Below are positions 13,001 through 26,200 of a stretch of DNA of 64,000 nt, piece after piece. The DNA lies in contig NC_071333.1 of the NCBI RefSeq assembly GCF_010183535.1, forward strand, positions 13,142,587 to 13,206,586, in the 5' to 3' direction. This DNA comes from Caenorhabditis remanei. Lineage: Eukaryota; Nematoda; Chromadorea; Rhabditida; Rhabditidae. The translations under genes were made by a program, and so were the position numbers. Numbering within the stretch: the first letter of the stretch is position 1; every line of letters starts with the position of its first letter. Below the pieces are notes generated by a model. That model was not told the origin of the DNA. It worked only from the letters and a program-made list of their open reading frames with translations, and ran no database searches.

Positions 13001-15020
13001 CCACCGCACGACATGATTATATGTCTCATGATTCAATCGATAAACGAACACGACATTGCGTCGAAGGCCGGTTGGCCGAAAGATCCATTGTGTGTCTGTG
13101 TCTCCGTTGGAATAGCACTTGTTATGTGTACTCTCTCTTTCCAATTCGTCCTCTCCCGAAACCTTCTTCACCCTCGATGTTTTGCTTTCTTTTTTCGTTT
13201 TTTTTTCCTCCTCTAGGCTCTCACCAATCTAAACATTTAACCCTGCTCTCACGCACCGTATTGAGCATTGTCTTCAAATAACAGCTTTTTTTATCTATTG
13301 TCTTTTTTTGGCCGTGTTTTTATTGGTGTCTTGTCAGGTTTTTCTAGGTTTCTGTCTTTTCTGTAAAAAGGACAGCTCGAACTTTTTTAAATTAAAAAAT
13401 TGAGACAAGGACCAATAATTGCACATATTTTAATTTTAATTTATGAACAATTTGAACTGTCAGCTAGTTATTTTAGGAATTGTATGATCTTTTGACAGTT
13501 CCAGATATGAATACTTGTTTTATTTTGTCGTGTATCAGGAAATATTTGAAGAAAAAAATTGTTCTAACCTACCATTTATTTCGAACACATCAGTTTGACC
13601 TTGAAAACTTATAACCATTCTAAGTTGCACACATTCACGTGCAGTGCGGAAAGGTTGAAAGACAATATAATTCGTACTGATATCGATAAAATGACATCAT
13701 TCAATCAGACTATCTCACAAGTCTTTTTAATTTCCCTATCTTTCTCTCCTCGATTTTCCAACCAGAAGAACAAAACGATTGTTAAAAAAGGCGTCATCGG
13801 AAATGGGTCGATCAGTAGTAGTTGGTGAATGTTCCTGTCGTTTTTCCTCTTTTCCTCTCCATGACTCACTTACCGACATTTGTCTCCCCCCATGATTATA
13901 ATTCTTTCGGTTCTACTATCAACCATCGAGTTTCGTGAACTTAAGCCTCTCTGAATCACTTCTACAAAAAAGTTTTTCTATTAGAAACCCAACAAATAAG
14001 AACTGTTTTTTGTTTGGAAATAGTAGAGCAATATGTGTTCCTATGAGTGTGCCGGGTCGAAACTTTTCCTGATAAGCTACACAACCATGTGACCCATAAA
14101 ACATCGATTTTTATTTGTTTTGATTTTCTCAATAATATGTACAAAATATATGATAAAATAGAAATTGGAAATTTTTAAGGTTGATATATAGATGTTCCTG
14201 TTTTGTTTTCTGTAAAAAAACAATACCTTTGGTGCAATTATTATATTTTTTTAGAACCAAAATTAATTGTTTAGAATTGAAAAAAGACAGAACAAAATAG
14301 AATGTAGCAAAAGAAAGCAACTGTTCATGCTCTCCTCCTAACACGTATTCAATCTTTGTTTCTAGAGATTTCGAAACGGACACTCACCGAAACAAAACCA
14401 CCATACGTTGATCTTTTGTGATTTTTTTCAATCGCTTTACATAATTGTTCGATGGTCTGTCTGTCTTTCATCACAGAAAAAGTTGGTAAAGTTGTTTCTC
14501 CATGTCCATCCCCTCATCATTGCGAAATGGGTGCCAGAGACTCTTTCTTCTTTTTCTTCCGAGTTTTTTGTATTGAGGAGAGACACATGTCTCCCATCTC
14601 ATCTTCATTTCGGACCTCTCGCTCCCACTCGTTTTTTATTTCTTTTCCTCGTTTTTTTTCCTATAAGACACGATTCCCGCCAATTATTTGTGCTGATACC
14701 GAAATAATTTTTCTGGTTTGTGATAGGGACTGTGATTACTTGGTGTGTATCGTTCTATATAGGAGAGTACTGTTACAAATCACCAACTGATATGAGGTTT
14801 TCTATTTTCTGCATTAAAAGAAAAAAGATGAAAGAGCAGAGAAAAAAGGAATTTATGTGAAGAGTCACAAGTGTTTCAATTTTTCAACCCTTCGTTTTCC
14901 CGCTTTTTCTTTGTTTCTCTTTTTGTTTCCTTCCACAATACGCTTCTTTTTTTTTCATTCTGAAACAACTGAGAACTAAACTTTCAGGCGTTTAGCAGCA
15001 TGTCTTGCGGATAATCAAAA
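7091..15020. other. long gene-free region upstream of svh-2
   Basis: Nearly 8 kb without a gene I can support. Single frames of 60-123 codons occur, but none carries domain-like sequence or joins to others by matching splice phases. The region contains one compositionally different block at about 12.93-13.28 kb, described in the findings. The rest is AT-rich with polypyrimidine tracts. It ends in a TTTCAG acceptor at 14987, likely the trans-splice site of svh-2. A role as svh-2 regulatory sequence is an inference from position. Confidence 0.5.
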
Positions 15021-18000
15021 ATGGAAATCGGCTCGTCGCGAATGTCGGCGAAAGAGCTGACCACTCAAAGTTCCATTTTCCGCTATTTAGTGCTGCTAAC
15101 CTGCTTCACGTCGTTGATTGACGGACAGCTCAACGCGAAACTCAACAGTAACGGAGTTTATGTGTCACGGGATGAAATTCAAAATAAGAACGTGAGTGAG
15201 AACAATGGAAAGTTTCAAATTAAATTTTTTTATATCCCAGGTTCTCGGTGTCACGGAAGGTTTCGGAGTACTCGTAGTGGCCACACATTCCAAATTCCAT
15301 ATCTTTGAGAATGACGAAGAACGTGAGTACTTTCACTTGTTTCCGGTTGAGACATAGCTGTCATTTGCAGGTCGAACAGTTGGTCATGTCTCACTTGATA
15401 TGCAACCTCGGACCAAATTTTTGGAACTGAAGCTGTTTTCAAAATCAGAGATATTTTATTGTGATGAGACGGAATGCGGATTATGCACTTACTCAGGAAT
15501 TAAATCAGATTGCTCAAAACTACAACTACACGAGGATGAACCCAAAATCCAAGAAATTTTGAGTGCGTCTGCAGTGAAACTGGAAAATATGGAACAACTC
15601 ATGCTGGCGATTTCATTCAAAAATGTTGAGTCGAGTTATCGAATGATGTTGCTGAAGTACAGTGGACAAGATAATGGGTAATCCATAATATTCAAACACA
15701 GTAGACCATATTATTTCTAATTTCAGACTTGTGTACCCCCAAGCATACCACGCAGATTCAAGTTTCGTTCGCAATAATCATGTACTCAGCAGCTTTGAAA
15801 AAGAAGGATTTGTGTATTTTGTGACAACTTCTACGCAACTTTTTGAACCTGACATTTTCCTCCATGACCAATCAAACAACCAAATCACTGTCACCAAAAT
15901 CGTCAGGCTGTGCTCGGCTGATCAAACTCCTGATTTGGCTTCCAAATTGACAATTCTAGTTGGATGCGACCAAGAAAGTAAGCTTAATCAACGTTCTGCC
16001 TATATGGTTTCAACTTTTTTTCAGTGAGAAACATCAGTTCGCGTGGGGAAACAGCCATCTACGATAGTGCCAACGGACAAGTTAATGTGATTATGTTAAA
16101 CTTGACTTCAGCGGTAAATATTTATCAATTTATGGTTTAAACCAGTCATTTTCAGAACCACGTGATGTGTCGTTTCAAAATGTCCAATCTTGAGAAACGC
16201 TTCAGTAACGTCTGGAACACCTGTCAAGAAACCACATTTTCCGAGAATGTTGGCAAAATTAATAAATGCAAGTACCCGTCGATGTTTGACGTGATGAAGA
16301 AAAAGAAGGGCTGTTTGATTTACAGTCGCCTCGATGATGAATCATCACCAACACTATGCGCTAGATATGGGGTAAGTCCTCTTCATTCAGATTTACGATA
16401 TATTTAATTTGTTTCAGCGTGATCAAGCATTAGATAATTGCCAGCTACATACAGCGAAAAGTGATAGTTATCGATATGGATGGTTGGAAGATTACAATGT
16501 TCTTCAGGGTGAACTCATGATGAAGTAAGGAACTGCTTTCATTGTATAAAAATAATGAACTTTTTTCAGAATCCCGTATACAGAATTGCAAAACTTTGAA
16601 GGTTTGATGATTGATGGTAAAGCATATTTTGCAGCTGTCTCAAAAGAATCAGGAATTGCGGATGTTGTTCGGGTAAGTCATGTTAGTAACTTAATCATCT
16701 TAAACCTTTCATTTCCAGTTCTCCCCGTCTGAAAATGCCGAATTCAAACCAAACTGGCGGACAAATATCACAAACTCTGGAAAATTCTCGATTTCAAGAA
16801 TTCAGGATAACCGATTACTGTACACTACTATCGAGGGGGTGGGTGATTTTAAATGTTGCTTTCTGAAAATATTTTAATATTTCAGTTGCAAAGTGTTGTC
16901 ATTTCCTGCAAGGAACTGTATCCCGTATGTAATTCATTGAAACTTGGAGGATGGCAAGATCCATTAGACTGTTCTTGGTGTGCTGATGACAATAATGCTC
17001 GTACAATATCTGCATCTGAAGTTCCCGTCTGTAAGAAGAATTTAAAGTACGAGTGTCCACCACACTTGCGATGGGTAAGAATATTCTGAAATCGTTTGTT
17101 TTATAAAAATATATTTATTTTAGATCCACAAATACAACAATAATTCCGGATTCACCGCTGTTGTCGAGGGATTCCGCGCACTAAAAAACCCAAAACTGAA
17201 TGCTTGCGGGACAAACTGTATTGTGACAGTTGTTGACCCTAATAGGTAATAGTAAAAAGATCAAATTTCCTTTTGTTAATCTATTTAATTTCCAGTATTC
17301 AATGCGATACTACCCCGGGAGACTCCATTGATGATTCATGTCAACAAGTGTTTTTGAGCGGAATGATTGGAGAGAAGAACTATTCGTTCCCATTTGATTA
17401 TCAACATGCTGATAGAGGAACTCAGACTGATCCGAAGAACAGTCAAGCTGAGGGTCAGAAAGGAAGTAGTCCTGGATGGAAAGTTGCGATTGCGATCATT
17501 TCTGTTTTGGCCATCATACTTATTGTGGCATTTATTGTCTATTATATGAGAAACCGTTTCCCAAGAATCAAAACCCATGTCAGACCACCGTTTGGCGAAA
17601 GAGTCGAGAATGAATATGGAATGGGACACATGCCGGGAAGCCTTACACAAGTCGTGACGAATGGGGATAGCTATGTCAAAGTGTTCAGGTAAGTCTCACC
17701 ATAAAAATAGGAAGACTATGAGATTATGAATTAATTTCAGAAGTTTTCCACAAGATCTGAAAGTTGATTTCAAACAACTTCGTGTGGACAAACTCAATCC
17801 GATTGGTCAAGGACATTATGGTGTTGTATACAAAGCAGTTTATGCTCCATCCAAAAGTCTCGAAGAGAAAGTTGTTTGTAAACATCTAAAAGACGGAAAG
17901 ATTTCAGAATTCTATGACGAAGGTATGGATATTGATTGTTTCTCAAATTTGAGTTCTTTTTCTTTTTCAGCAAAAACCATGTCGGAATTCTGTCATCCAA

Positions 18001-19481
18001 ACATTTTGAGACTGATTGGTATTGCGTTGGATGACAGTTCTCGTCTCCCAATCATAGTGACCGAATGGATGGCTAATGGAGACTTGAAGAAATATATCAC
18101 AAATGAAAACAATACAATCAAAATGAGAGATTTGTTTGAGTTTGCGTTTGATATTGCAAAAGGAATGAACTATCTTCACGGCAAAAAATATATTCATCGA
18201 GATCTGGCTTGCAGAAATTGCTTGTTAGTTTTGTCCAACTTATTTACAAGAAAAACTTCGATCTTTCAGACTTGACGATCGTCAACATGTCAAAATCGCT
18301 GATTTTGGTCTTTGTCGGAAAGTGGATATTGAAACGGAAATATACGTCCAAGCACACGAAAGAGAATTACCAGTTCGTTGGTTCCCGCCGGAGATTATGG
18401 AAAGAGGGGTGAGTGTGAATAGGGTGGTTTAAATACAAACGTGTCTAGTTTGGCGCATTTACATACGAATCATATTTCAAAACCGTCGAAACTTGATATG
18501 TAGAAAACAAAGAATTGGATTGTTTATAGAGAGTGTTTTTTTTTCAGTTTGGTATCCCATCAGATATTTGGTCGTTTGGAGTTGTAATCTGGGAATTGTT
18601 CACACGTGGAGCAACTCCATATAACAAAATGACAAGTTGGGATTTGATTCGACCGTGGCTGCAGGAGAGTGAAACGAACAGATTGGCGAAACCACCATAC
18701 TGTCCGGATAAACTGTATGTTTATCGCTATGAGTATTCACTAAAAAATTTTTTTTTCAGATATACCGATATTATGATGGCATGCTGGAGAGCAAATCCAG
18801 TGGAGAGACCCCAATTCAGCGAACTTGTCACTCTAATTCCGAATGTGGTAAAGTACATGGAAGGATACGATCGCTCACAGTTACATGCTGGTTATGAGCG
18901 AGTAAGTAGTAGGTGCTGCTTGCTTTCTTTTGTTCCCATACATTAGATTGAGTGATTTTTTCATTTTCCAAATGAGTTTTTTTGGTCTGAGTGGAGATTC
19001 CTACGATTTGTTAAAATTAACTCATACCGTTCCTATCGCGTATTAACTTATTATCTAACTTATGATTGAAATTGTGATCCGTGGTTTGTGGTTGTTTTGT
19101 GTTGGGTTTTATGGAGAACAGTATCAGTTACCCTATGTTCTCAACCCAGAAAATGTATGTTATTTTCAGTAACATTTTTCATTGGTTTTCAGTCTAAATT
19201 AAACCACCTACTATGTGTTTCTCGTCAAAACAAATTCTTTATTAGACACCCACCTCAAATATATTATTTTCAGGTTTCTGAGCTTATCACATCACGACCC
19301 AGCATTTCCAATATATCAGAATGAAGCGCCACAAGACCAGCTCTTACCTTCTTCCACCTCCATTGAGTACATTCATCTTGCCCAATTCGATCCTGACCGT
19401 CCTTCAACTTCAACTGCAATTCCACGTTTTAAGAGTTGTCAATACCAATTATTGAGTGATTGTTGTGAGACAAGTGTCTAA
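15021..19481 (+). CDS. svh-2: MET-family receptor tyrosine kinase (SVH-2)
   Basis: Eighteen coding exons: 15021-15191, 15241-15322, 15371-15677, 15727-15977, 16025-16113, 16156-16371, 16418-16524, 16570-16672, 16719-16838, 16886-17074, 17124-17245, 17296-17688, 17741-17922, 17971-18223, 18270-18408, 18548-18714, 18760-18912 and 19274-19481, giving 1083 residues. Residues 18-36 look like a signal peptide. A Sema-like region covers about 45-480. A PSI-type Cys-rich module lies at about 490-545 and one membrane span at about 648-671. The kinase domain covers about 735-1005. It has the Gly loop GQGHYG, the VCK lysine, HRDLACRN, DFG and the activation-loop end PVRWFPPE, so it should be active. The tail carries YQNE and YIHL tyrosine motifs. 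In C. elegans SVH-2 is the receptor for the HGF-like SVH-1 and promotes axon regeneration through JNK signalling. Its proximity to dop-3 matches my memory of the C. elegans T14E8 region. The last donor is uncertain (see findings). Confidence 0.9.
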
Positions 19482-19978
19482 ATTATTCAATTCCAGACAG
19501 TAGATCTCTCTTAGCTCCTTATTCAGTTGTTTTTTCATTGTAAATTGATTTTTCTTGCATTTTTTTCTTTTTTCGCTTTCTCAAGCTTTCATAGAATATT
19601 ATGAAACAAAGCAAACGCTCCCAATCCTAAATTTGCAATCAAAAAGATTCTTTTTTGAATTCATTACTGGTAATCTTCTGTGATTTGTAAGTCCTGTTTC
19701 CTCGCCCCCCTCACACGCATTTGTCTTCATTTTTATATTGCTCCAGTGGTTCTAGTGACAATTTGATAGCGGGTTAATGCAAACATACCAATTCTTGTTC
19801 ACTGTCTTCTTATGTAATTATGATTGTGAAATGAAGATTTTCGAATTTTATGAATGAGCATAGTTTAAAAAAGAACTAATATCATGAAACAGGTATGAAA
19901 ATGAAAAAAACCAATGTAGTAATGACAAAAATAAATAGTTGAATGGCATAAGTTATGGAGATTGTTGGCAATGTTTGT
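19482..19978. other. convergent 3' intergenic region
   Basis: Space between the stop codon of svh-2 (+) and the stop codon of the Cys-rich gene (-). It is AT-rich with T runs. A possible AATAAA poly(A) signal on the plus strand lies at 19930-19935. No coding sequence is seen. Confidence 0.6.
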
Positions 19979-21999
19979 TCACTGTTTTCGTTGTTGAGGT
20001 TGAATGCGATTGATCTCTTCCCGAATTCGAGGTATCATTTCAGGAGAGAATTTGTGAATGGTTGGAGCGACAGCGTCTAAATTTATTGAGTGAACACCAT
20101 ACATTAGAAAATAGTTATTCTAAATCAAGATTGAAATCTCAGAGCAGTCTTAAGAATTTCACAGAACATTTCTATTGTAAATATTTCGATCCGAACAAAC
20201 CTATTAGTGTCCTCCATGGGTCATTGTGTGCCATTTCTTTCTTTGTTTCCGCGAATGCACTCAATGCAGCCGAAAAGTAGTTGTTTGCTTGATTTCCGAG
20301 TTCCGTAAAATTTAGAGCGTTGGATTTCAACTGGTTAAGTAATGGGTTCACTGCTTCTAATGGAGATGGTGTTGTCGGTTTTGGGGATGAATGAGAAAAC
20401 TCAATCTCTGGTGGAATATACGACGGAGTCTTGATGAACCATGGTGAAGCATACTGAAATGATTGGTATTACTGATTAGAATGACAATCACTAGTGTGTC
20501 TTACAATTCCTGGAGCTTGTGTGGGCTCTTCTTTCACTGTGTCATCATTCCAGTTAATCTCCACTCTAAATGGTTGTGTGGTGTTTTGCTCTGGTGGCAT
20601 TTTAAAATTAAAGGAGACTGGAGGTGCAGACAATACATTCTCAGTTGGCTTCACAATTGGAGCTAAAAGACTCGACAAGGTTGATACCTGAAAAATATAT
20701 AAATGACAAAATTTTTGGAAATCCCTGAATCACCTGAACAGCATCGGACTTGTAATTCCATGGGACATAAGTTTGAGATTGCTTGTCGCCAGCAGGAATG
20801 ATTGTTCTGGTTGTTCTCACATTGTCATTTTTCAATGCATTCGGATTTTTTGTTGTATAAGGGTTAGGTAAGAACTTGTGAACAACTTTTGGTTTTTGCG
20901 TTGTAGGTCTTGGAGTGACGGGAGCACCACGTTCATCTACTATAACTGTTTTGATAACAGGTCCAGATGATTGAGAAACAGTTGGTCTTGGTTTTGACTT
21001 TGAATGAGGATCTGTCCGTCTCATAATTGGCAAACTGGTACGAGTAATAACTCCGTCAATGACAGGTGGAAGTTCCGGAGGGTGTACAGTTACATATGTT
21101 GTTGAGGAAGTGGTTTGTGCAATTAGAGACTCAATGGGAAGTCCTTTTCTCAATTCCCCTTCCGGTCTGCGATTCAAGTCGTATTGACATTGCATTGGGT
21201 ATTCTTTGTTAGTTAGCACCTTAAATAAAAACTTTACAATCTTATTATATAAGAGTTTTGCTAACCTGTTGCATTTGGGCAAAAAATTGAGCAGCTTCTG
21301 CTGTGCATTTTTTACCAATATTGATATAAGTGCAGGTTGACACCTCTGAGAGTTCAATTTTAGTGAGACAATCTGGTCGAGTACACATTTCTCTGAAAAT
21401 TCCAGTTTTCCAAAATATTTAACTAACTGTTCATTACTCACTTGCAAGATTGCAGTTTGTCGACAAACACGGTATCATTTCTATTACAATTTGAGTTTTG
21501 TGGTTCTGCCAACACTTCCTGGATACATTTACTCCGTCTCAAGAAAATTTTTTGTCGTTGAAGAGAAAACGGAGCACACAAGTAGGTATGCAGTCTCTTT
21601 CCGCGTTCGAGTTGACTCTTTTCAGCAGGTGTTCCACACTGAACCATTTTTTGGTCGAAACAGGGCAATATCCTGCTATACGTCCTAAAAAAAGATATTG
21701 CGCAAGTTATCAGACATTAAAATGAAGTATTTACCTGCAAGTGTGCATAAGTTTAGCTTCAGTTGTGATGTTGAATACAACTTCGATTGGATTCATATTG
21801 AAATCGACCTGACAGAATGAAACTTTTGAAAATCTATGAATAAGCTCACCTTCTGGGCACTCAATTGCATTACACATGGCAAGAAATCTTTCAGCTGACA
21901 ACATAATGAAACTGTAAAGAGAGAACACTTTTTGAGCATAAATTTGAAAAAATAAATGTTACCTGTACATAATGTTGTAGAAAACAGTAATAGTCTCAT
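19979..21999 (-). CDS. secreted Cys-rich protein with Pro/Thr-rich middle, function unknown
   Basis: Nine coding exons on the minus strand, in order: 21963-21999, 21850-21911, 21735-21808, 21442-21684, 21266-21392, 20734-21219, 20505-20687, 20201-20453 and 19979-20076. They give 520 residues with consistent phases. A TTTTCACAG acceptor lies 12 bases upstream of the ATG. Residues 1 to about 18 form a signal peptide. About 15 cysteines are spread over residues 16-190, in spacing reminiscent of nematode DUF19/T20D4.11-like extracellular domains; I cannot confirm the family. The middle (about 195-400) is rich in Pro, Thr and Lys and looks disordered. The C-terminal part is more ordered, with an amphipathic stretch and a basic, Gln-rich end. 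No transmembrane segment is seen after the signal peptide, so secretion is likely. It is convergent with svh-2 and lies head-to-tail behind dop-3. I do not recognise a specific orthologue. Confidence 0.82.
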
Positions 22000-23295
22000 C
22001 AGTGATGGTTTCTGTGAAAATTTCTTCTTTGACCCGCAAACGAACACGCCTCTTTAAAAAATAAGAGTGAATAAAACAATTAGACAAAAAGAGAACTGAA
22101 TCAAGTAACACGATGAATGTGATTTGGGTTGGAATGCGGTAGAAACGAATCCGGAAATATTTGAAAAGAATAGAATGACTCAGATTACACACGTGCGTGC
22201 AGCCGTACAACCACGGCATACCATCTATTTCCCTCCAACACCCAAATAAAGGAAGCCCTAAGAGGTGTTGAGCGGCTGGTCGCTCACAGAGTCTAGGTGT
22301 CAATCTCAACGTCTCGAGGCCGGCTACCTTTCCATCGCGTTCGGTTTCGGCCCTACCTTTTTCTAGTTTCTACCGTAATGTCAATATTGTGTGGCAACGC
22401 GGTAAGCAAGAAAATGCAGGAGAAGGGCGGAGAATCGACGGTAAGTGAGACATAGGTGTTGAATTGATTCCGTGAAGTTAGCTACGATACCTCGATTTTT
22501 GATCGCGATGTGAAATGGAGATGCGCGCAAAAAACTTCTGCGTGCAAAAACTATGTCGAGGCCTGGCCACTGTGAAATGAAATGTGCAGCGACTTTTAAA
22601 CGGCATGAGTCGGTTAATACGTTGCTGGGCAAATAAATTCCAGGAAGTGTGAAAATCTGCTTGGCAATCATGGTGTACAAATGAATATTGAGTTTTGATC
22701 CAACGTTTTTTTTCTAACTGAAAAAACCTATGATCATGATCAAAATTTCAAATTATGCACATGACACAAAATGATCGAAGTAGACGTTTGAGAGCTTTTA
22801 GAAGTTTGAATCTCAGTACTTTTGGATTGTTGACCTACTCTTCTCAGAAAAGATCATTTTTTGTGCAACTCGAAACAATCTGAGATTCGTGATGATGTTC
22901 AAGAACGATCGCCCCTTAGATGTAATTTGACTCTTTTTAAGTTGACCGGAAGACACTAGTACATAAACAACATGACCTTCTCCCCGTCTAGAGTAAACAG
23001 TCTCCATTCCAGACCGTTCGTCAGTCTCAATAGTGTTGAATGAAGAAAACGCTCAGATTCGCCGGAGTAATGTCCTTTTGTATTTCGTTTTCTACACTCT
23101 AAGGGAAAGCACGATTTTGACAAAGTGTAATTGGATAGTAGTCGCCGAGAATGAAACCGAGAGTTCTACCGATTACAAAATCCGTTTATTTCACAGAAAA
23201 AAGTTGAGAAGTTTTTGCAGTTCAACAAATTCGAAATGATTAAGTTGACAATGACACATAAAGTTTCCATTTTGAGAGAGGCAATAGTATTGAGA
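22000..23295. other. intergenic region between dop-3 3' end and Cys-rich gene
   Basis: No coding exon could be assembled. A poly(A) signal for dop-3 on the minus strand (TTTATT on the plus strand) lies at 23185-23190, about 106 bases past its stop. The part from about 22.18 to 22.65 kb is richer in G+C than its surroundings and has short inverted repeats; see findings. Confidence 0.5.
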
Positions 23296-26200
23296 TCATC
23301 TCTTTTTAAAAATCCCGCATGAAAGAATGTTCCTGAATGCATTTCGGAACCTTTGGTCAAATACTGTATAGATCAATGGATTGAGAGAAGAATTGAGGCT
23401 GAAAATGAATCAATATTATAATGAGCACCGACAAAAATAGAAACTTACTATCCCAACCACGTAGCAAGATATAAAGGTAAAAACCCTACACAATCACTGT
23501 TAGGGTCTAAGATTAAGCAAATAGAGTTGCTCAGATGTAATATGAAGAACGGTAACCAGCAGAACAGGAACACCGCTGAAAAAGAATACAATTTGATTTT
23601 TTTCAAAAAAGTTGCCTACCTAACACAACTGCAAGTGTTACTGTAGCTTTATGTTCTCTCCTCATTTGCTTTGTTGCTTTTTTCACCATATGCCTTGACG
23701 GCCTAGGTTTATTCCATCCACTAGTCGCACGACTCAAACTGTAATTTATTAAATGGAAAATGTTTCAAAAATTTGTTTGAATACCTTTTAAATAACCGGT
23801 TTTTATATACCCGCATAGAATCGGAAAACGAAAATTCGTCGTTGGCTAATAAATCAGCAAGACTCTTCTTGTGTGAACTCCTATTATTATTGAGTGAATC
23901 AGTGTCCATGTACCCGTTTGTTTTTAACAACGTTGTTGATTTGCTTTTCATCAGTATCCCGGGATTCGGCAGCAGCTTTTGTTTATTTGTTCCATTTTGA
24001 AGGGCAAATGGGGTTTCCAATGGCTTTTGACCCAGTTTCTTCTCATCTTGTATGCTGGGAACACTTATACTCCTTAACTCTGGCTTTACATCAAGTAGTC
24101 TTGTCGTGCTGGTATTTGATCTGAAATTATAAGGGTTTATCAACATATGAGAAGAGTTGATAGTAACCTAGTGGTGTGCAACTGTTCCCTGGAATGTTTC
24201 ACACTAGTAGATCCATCGATGAACGGGAGGATTTCTTCAAGCTCCTCACCGAAGGATCTGGAAGTTTGAAAGCTAAAGGGAAACGTCAAGTGACCGTTCA
24301 AAAATACTTAAGTACCTGGTGATCATAGCTGAAGAATATTTGTCGTCAAGCATTTCAACGGTGTCCCGCAGATCCATTATTGAGAGTTCGATGTCTTTCT
24401 CTTCTTCTAGAACGGGGTTCGATGAAATTTACTATAACTGTCATTCTGGTAATACCTGGCTTCTCGATTATTGTTAAATTCGGCATTGATCCACATTCTG
24501 GTATTGCCGGTATTGATGTACTTGGATATGTTGTTTTCTTTGGTAGAAAGTTGTTGAACGAGTTGATCATCGGAGAGATCGTTGATCCATCGTCAGACGA
24601 TTCTGACATAGTTGGGAACGATGACGTCTGCAATACACACGACATTTTTAAATTGTCTCCTTTTCTTTCTTTTTTCTGCACTATGATTCTGATGATTGGA
24701 TGAATTCAATTCTGGTAAATGTCAAAGTCAGACTGCTCCAGCTATAAATTTCCCAGAAGTGAGCAAGCTCCTGCTAAACAAAATATACAACGAAAATGGG
24801 TGCATTTGGCAGGTCTGACCAATTCATGAGCATATACGGAACACATGAATGGAGTGAATAATATTGTGATGATTGGTGATTGATTATTAGATTTTTCTGT
24901 TGCTTGTTACTGCGAGACACTCTGACCTGAAAACTGATCTCCAATAAAATTTGATCTGTTCGGTTTTTGAAGTGTTTGCCCATTTGCCTTGCAATCTGAG
25001 CACCACCGAGAAGTGCCGAACTGATCTGAAAACATTCAAAATTTAGTATGACGGGGACTTTGGACTTTTGATAACCTTATCAGTTTCACTCCTCTGCGCT
25101 TGACGTAAACTCCTCGCTCGTTCCCGCTGTCGTAACCGTCGGAAAATGATAGTATACAAAATAATCATTGCAATACATGGAATGAAGAATGAAAAGATCG
25201 ATGAGATCATATTGAAGTATGGATTTGCCAGTTCGCACTGCTGAAATTATAATTACTGAGAAAAATGTTAAATTTTTTCAGATTTTTCGGAATTCTCATG
25301 ATTCGTGCCCCATTTCTTGTATCTGTTTTTCCAATAGCTTTTTATACACGTTGTTTTTCAAGATTATCTTTACATTGGATTACCACACAATCTAGCGCGT
25401 TCTAATGTAATCATAAGCCAACATTGGGGCCCTTAGACGGCCTAATTCAGTTTAAGACCATGTCCACATGACTCATAATGATGTCACTATTCTGCCTGTG
25501 CATGCGTATTTAGAGGCCCCCGCCAAGATGGGGAAGGAGACAAAAAGAGAATGCGGTTTTCTTCCATTGACAATTCAATTAGTACTTACGACCCCTGTCA
25601 CTCCTTTCTTCGGACCACCGAACTTGGTTTAATTGAATTTTGACACAAAATGTAGTCATCTTTATTCTGGTGCCACGTGTCTATTTTTTTGGTGAAACTG
25701 TAAAAGTGGCTAATGCTCTAATCCAAACTATTTGCACATTCGTTCCAACGACGTCCATATATTCAGAAAAAAAGACGTTTCAAAAAAGAAATCTTGGTTG
25801 TTTTTTGTTTTATTTTCTTCTTTCTTTTAAAGAAAAGTAATCTATCATGAAGAGTTTTTACTTCAGTTTGACGTGTGGACTGCGTGCGTCAGACGCGCTT
25901 CTCAACTTGGGTTCTTCCGCGGTAGATGCAAGTGTTTTTTTGTTCGTTTTGCAACAACTACGAACTCACATCGTTCTCCATCGGATTCACTCCAAGAAGA
26001 AGTGGAAGAGCGACAGCTATACTGACGCCCCATACTATTGTGATGGAAATCATTGCACGACCGCCCCGTGCACCGTATTGAGCATATGATATGGGATGAC
26101 CTATTGCGATATATCTGGAACAAATAAAGCATTTTTTGATTGTTCTGATCAACGAAATCTCACCTGTCTAAAGAAATAGCGAGTAAATTGAGTATAGAAG

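Noticed and set aside
12866..13171. 101-codon minus-strand frame as a separate gene
   Set aside because: No splice signals link it to other exons and no domain is visible; kept only as a finding about the block.
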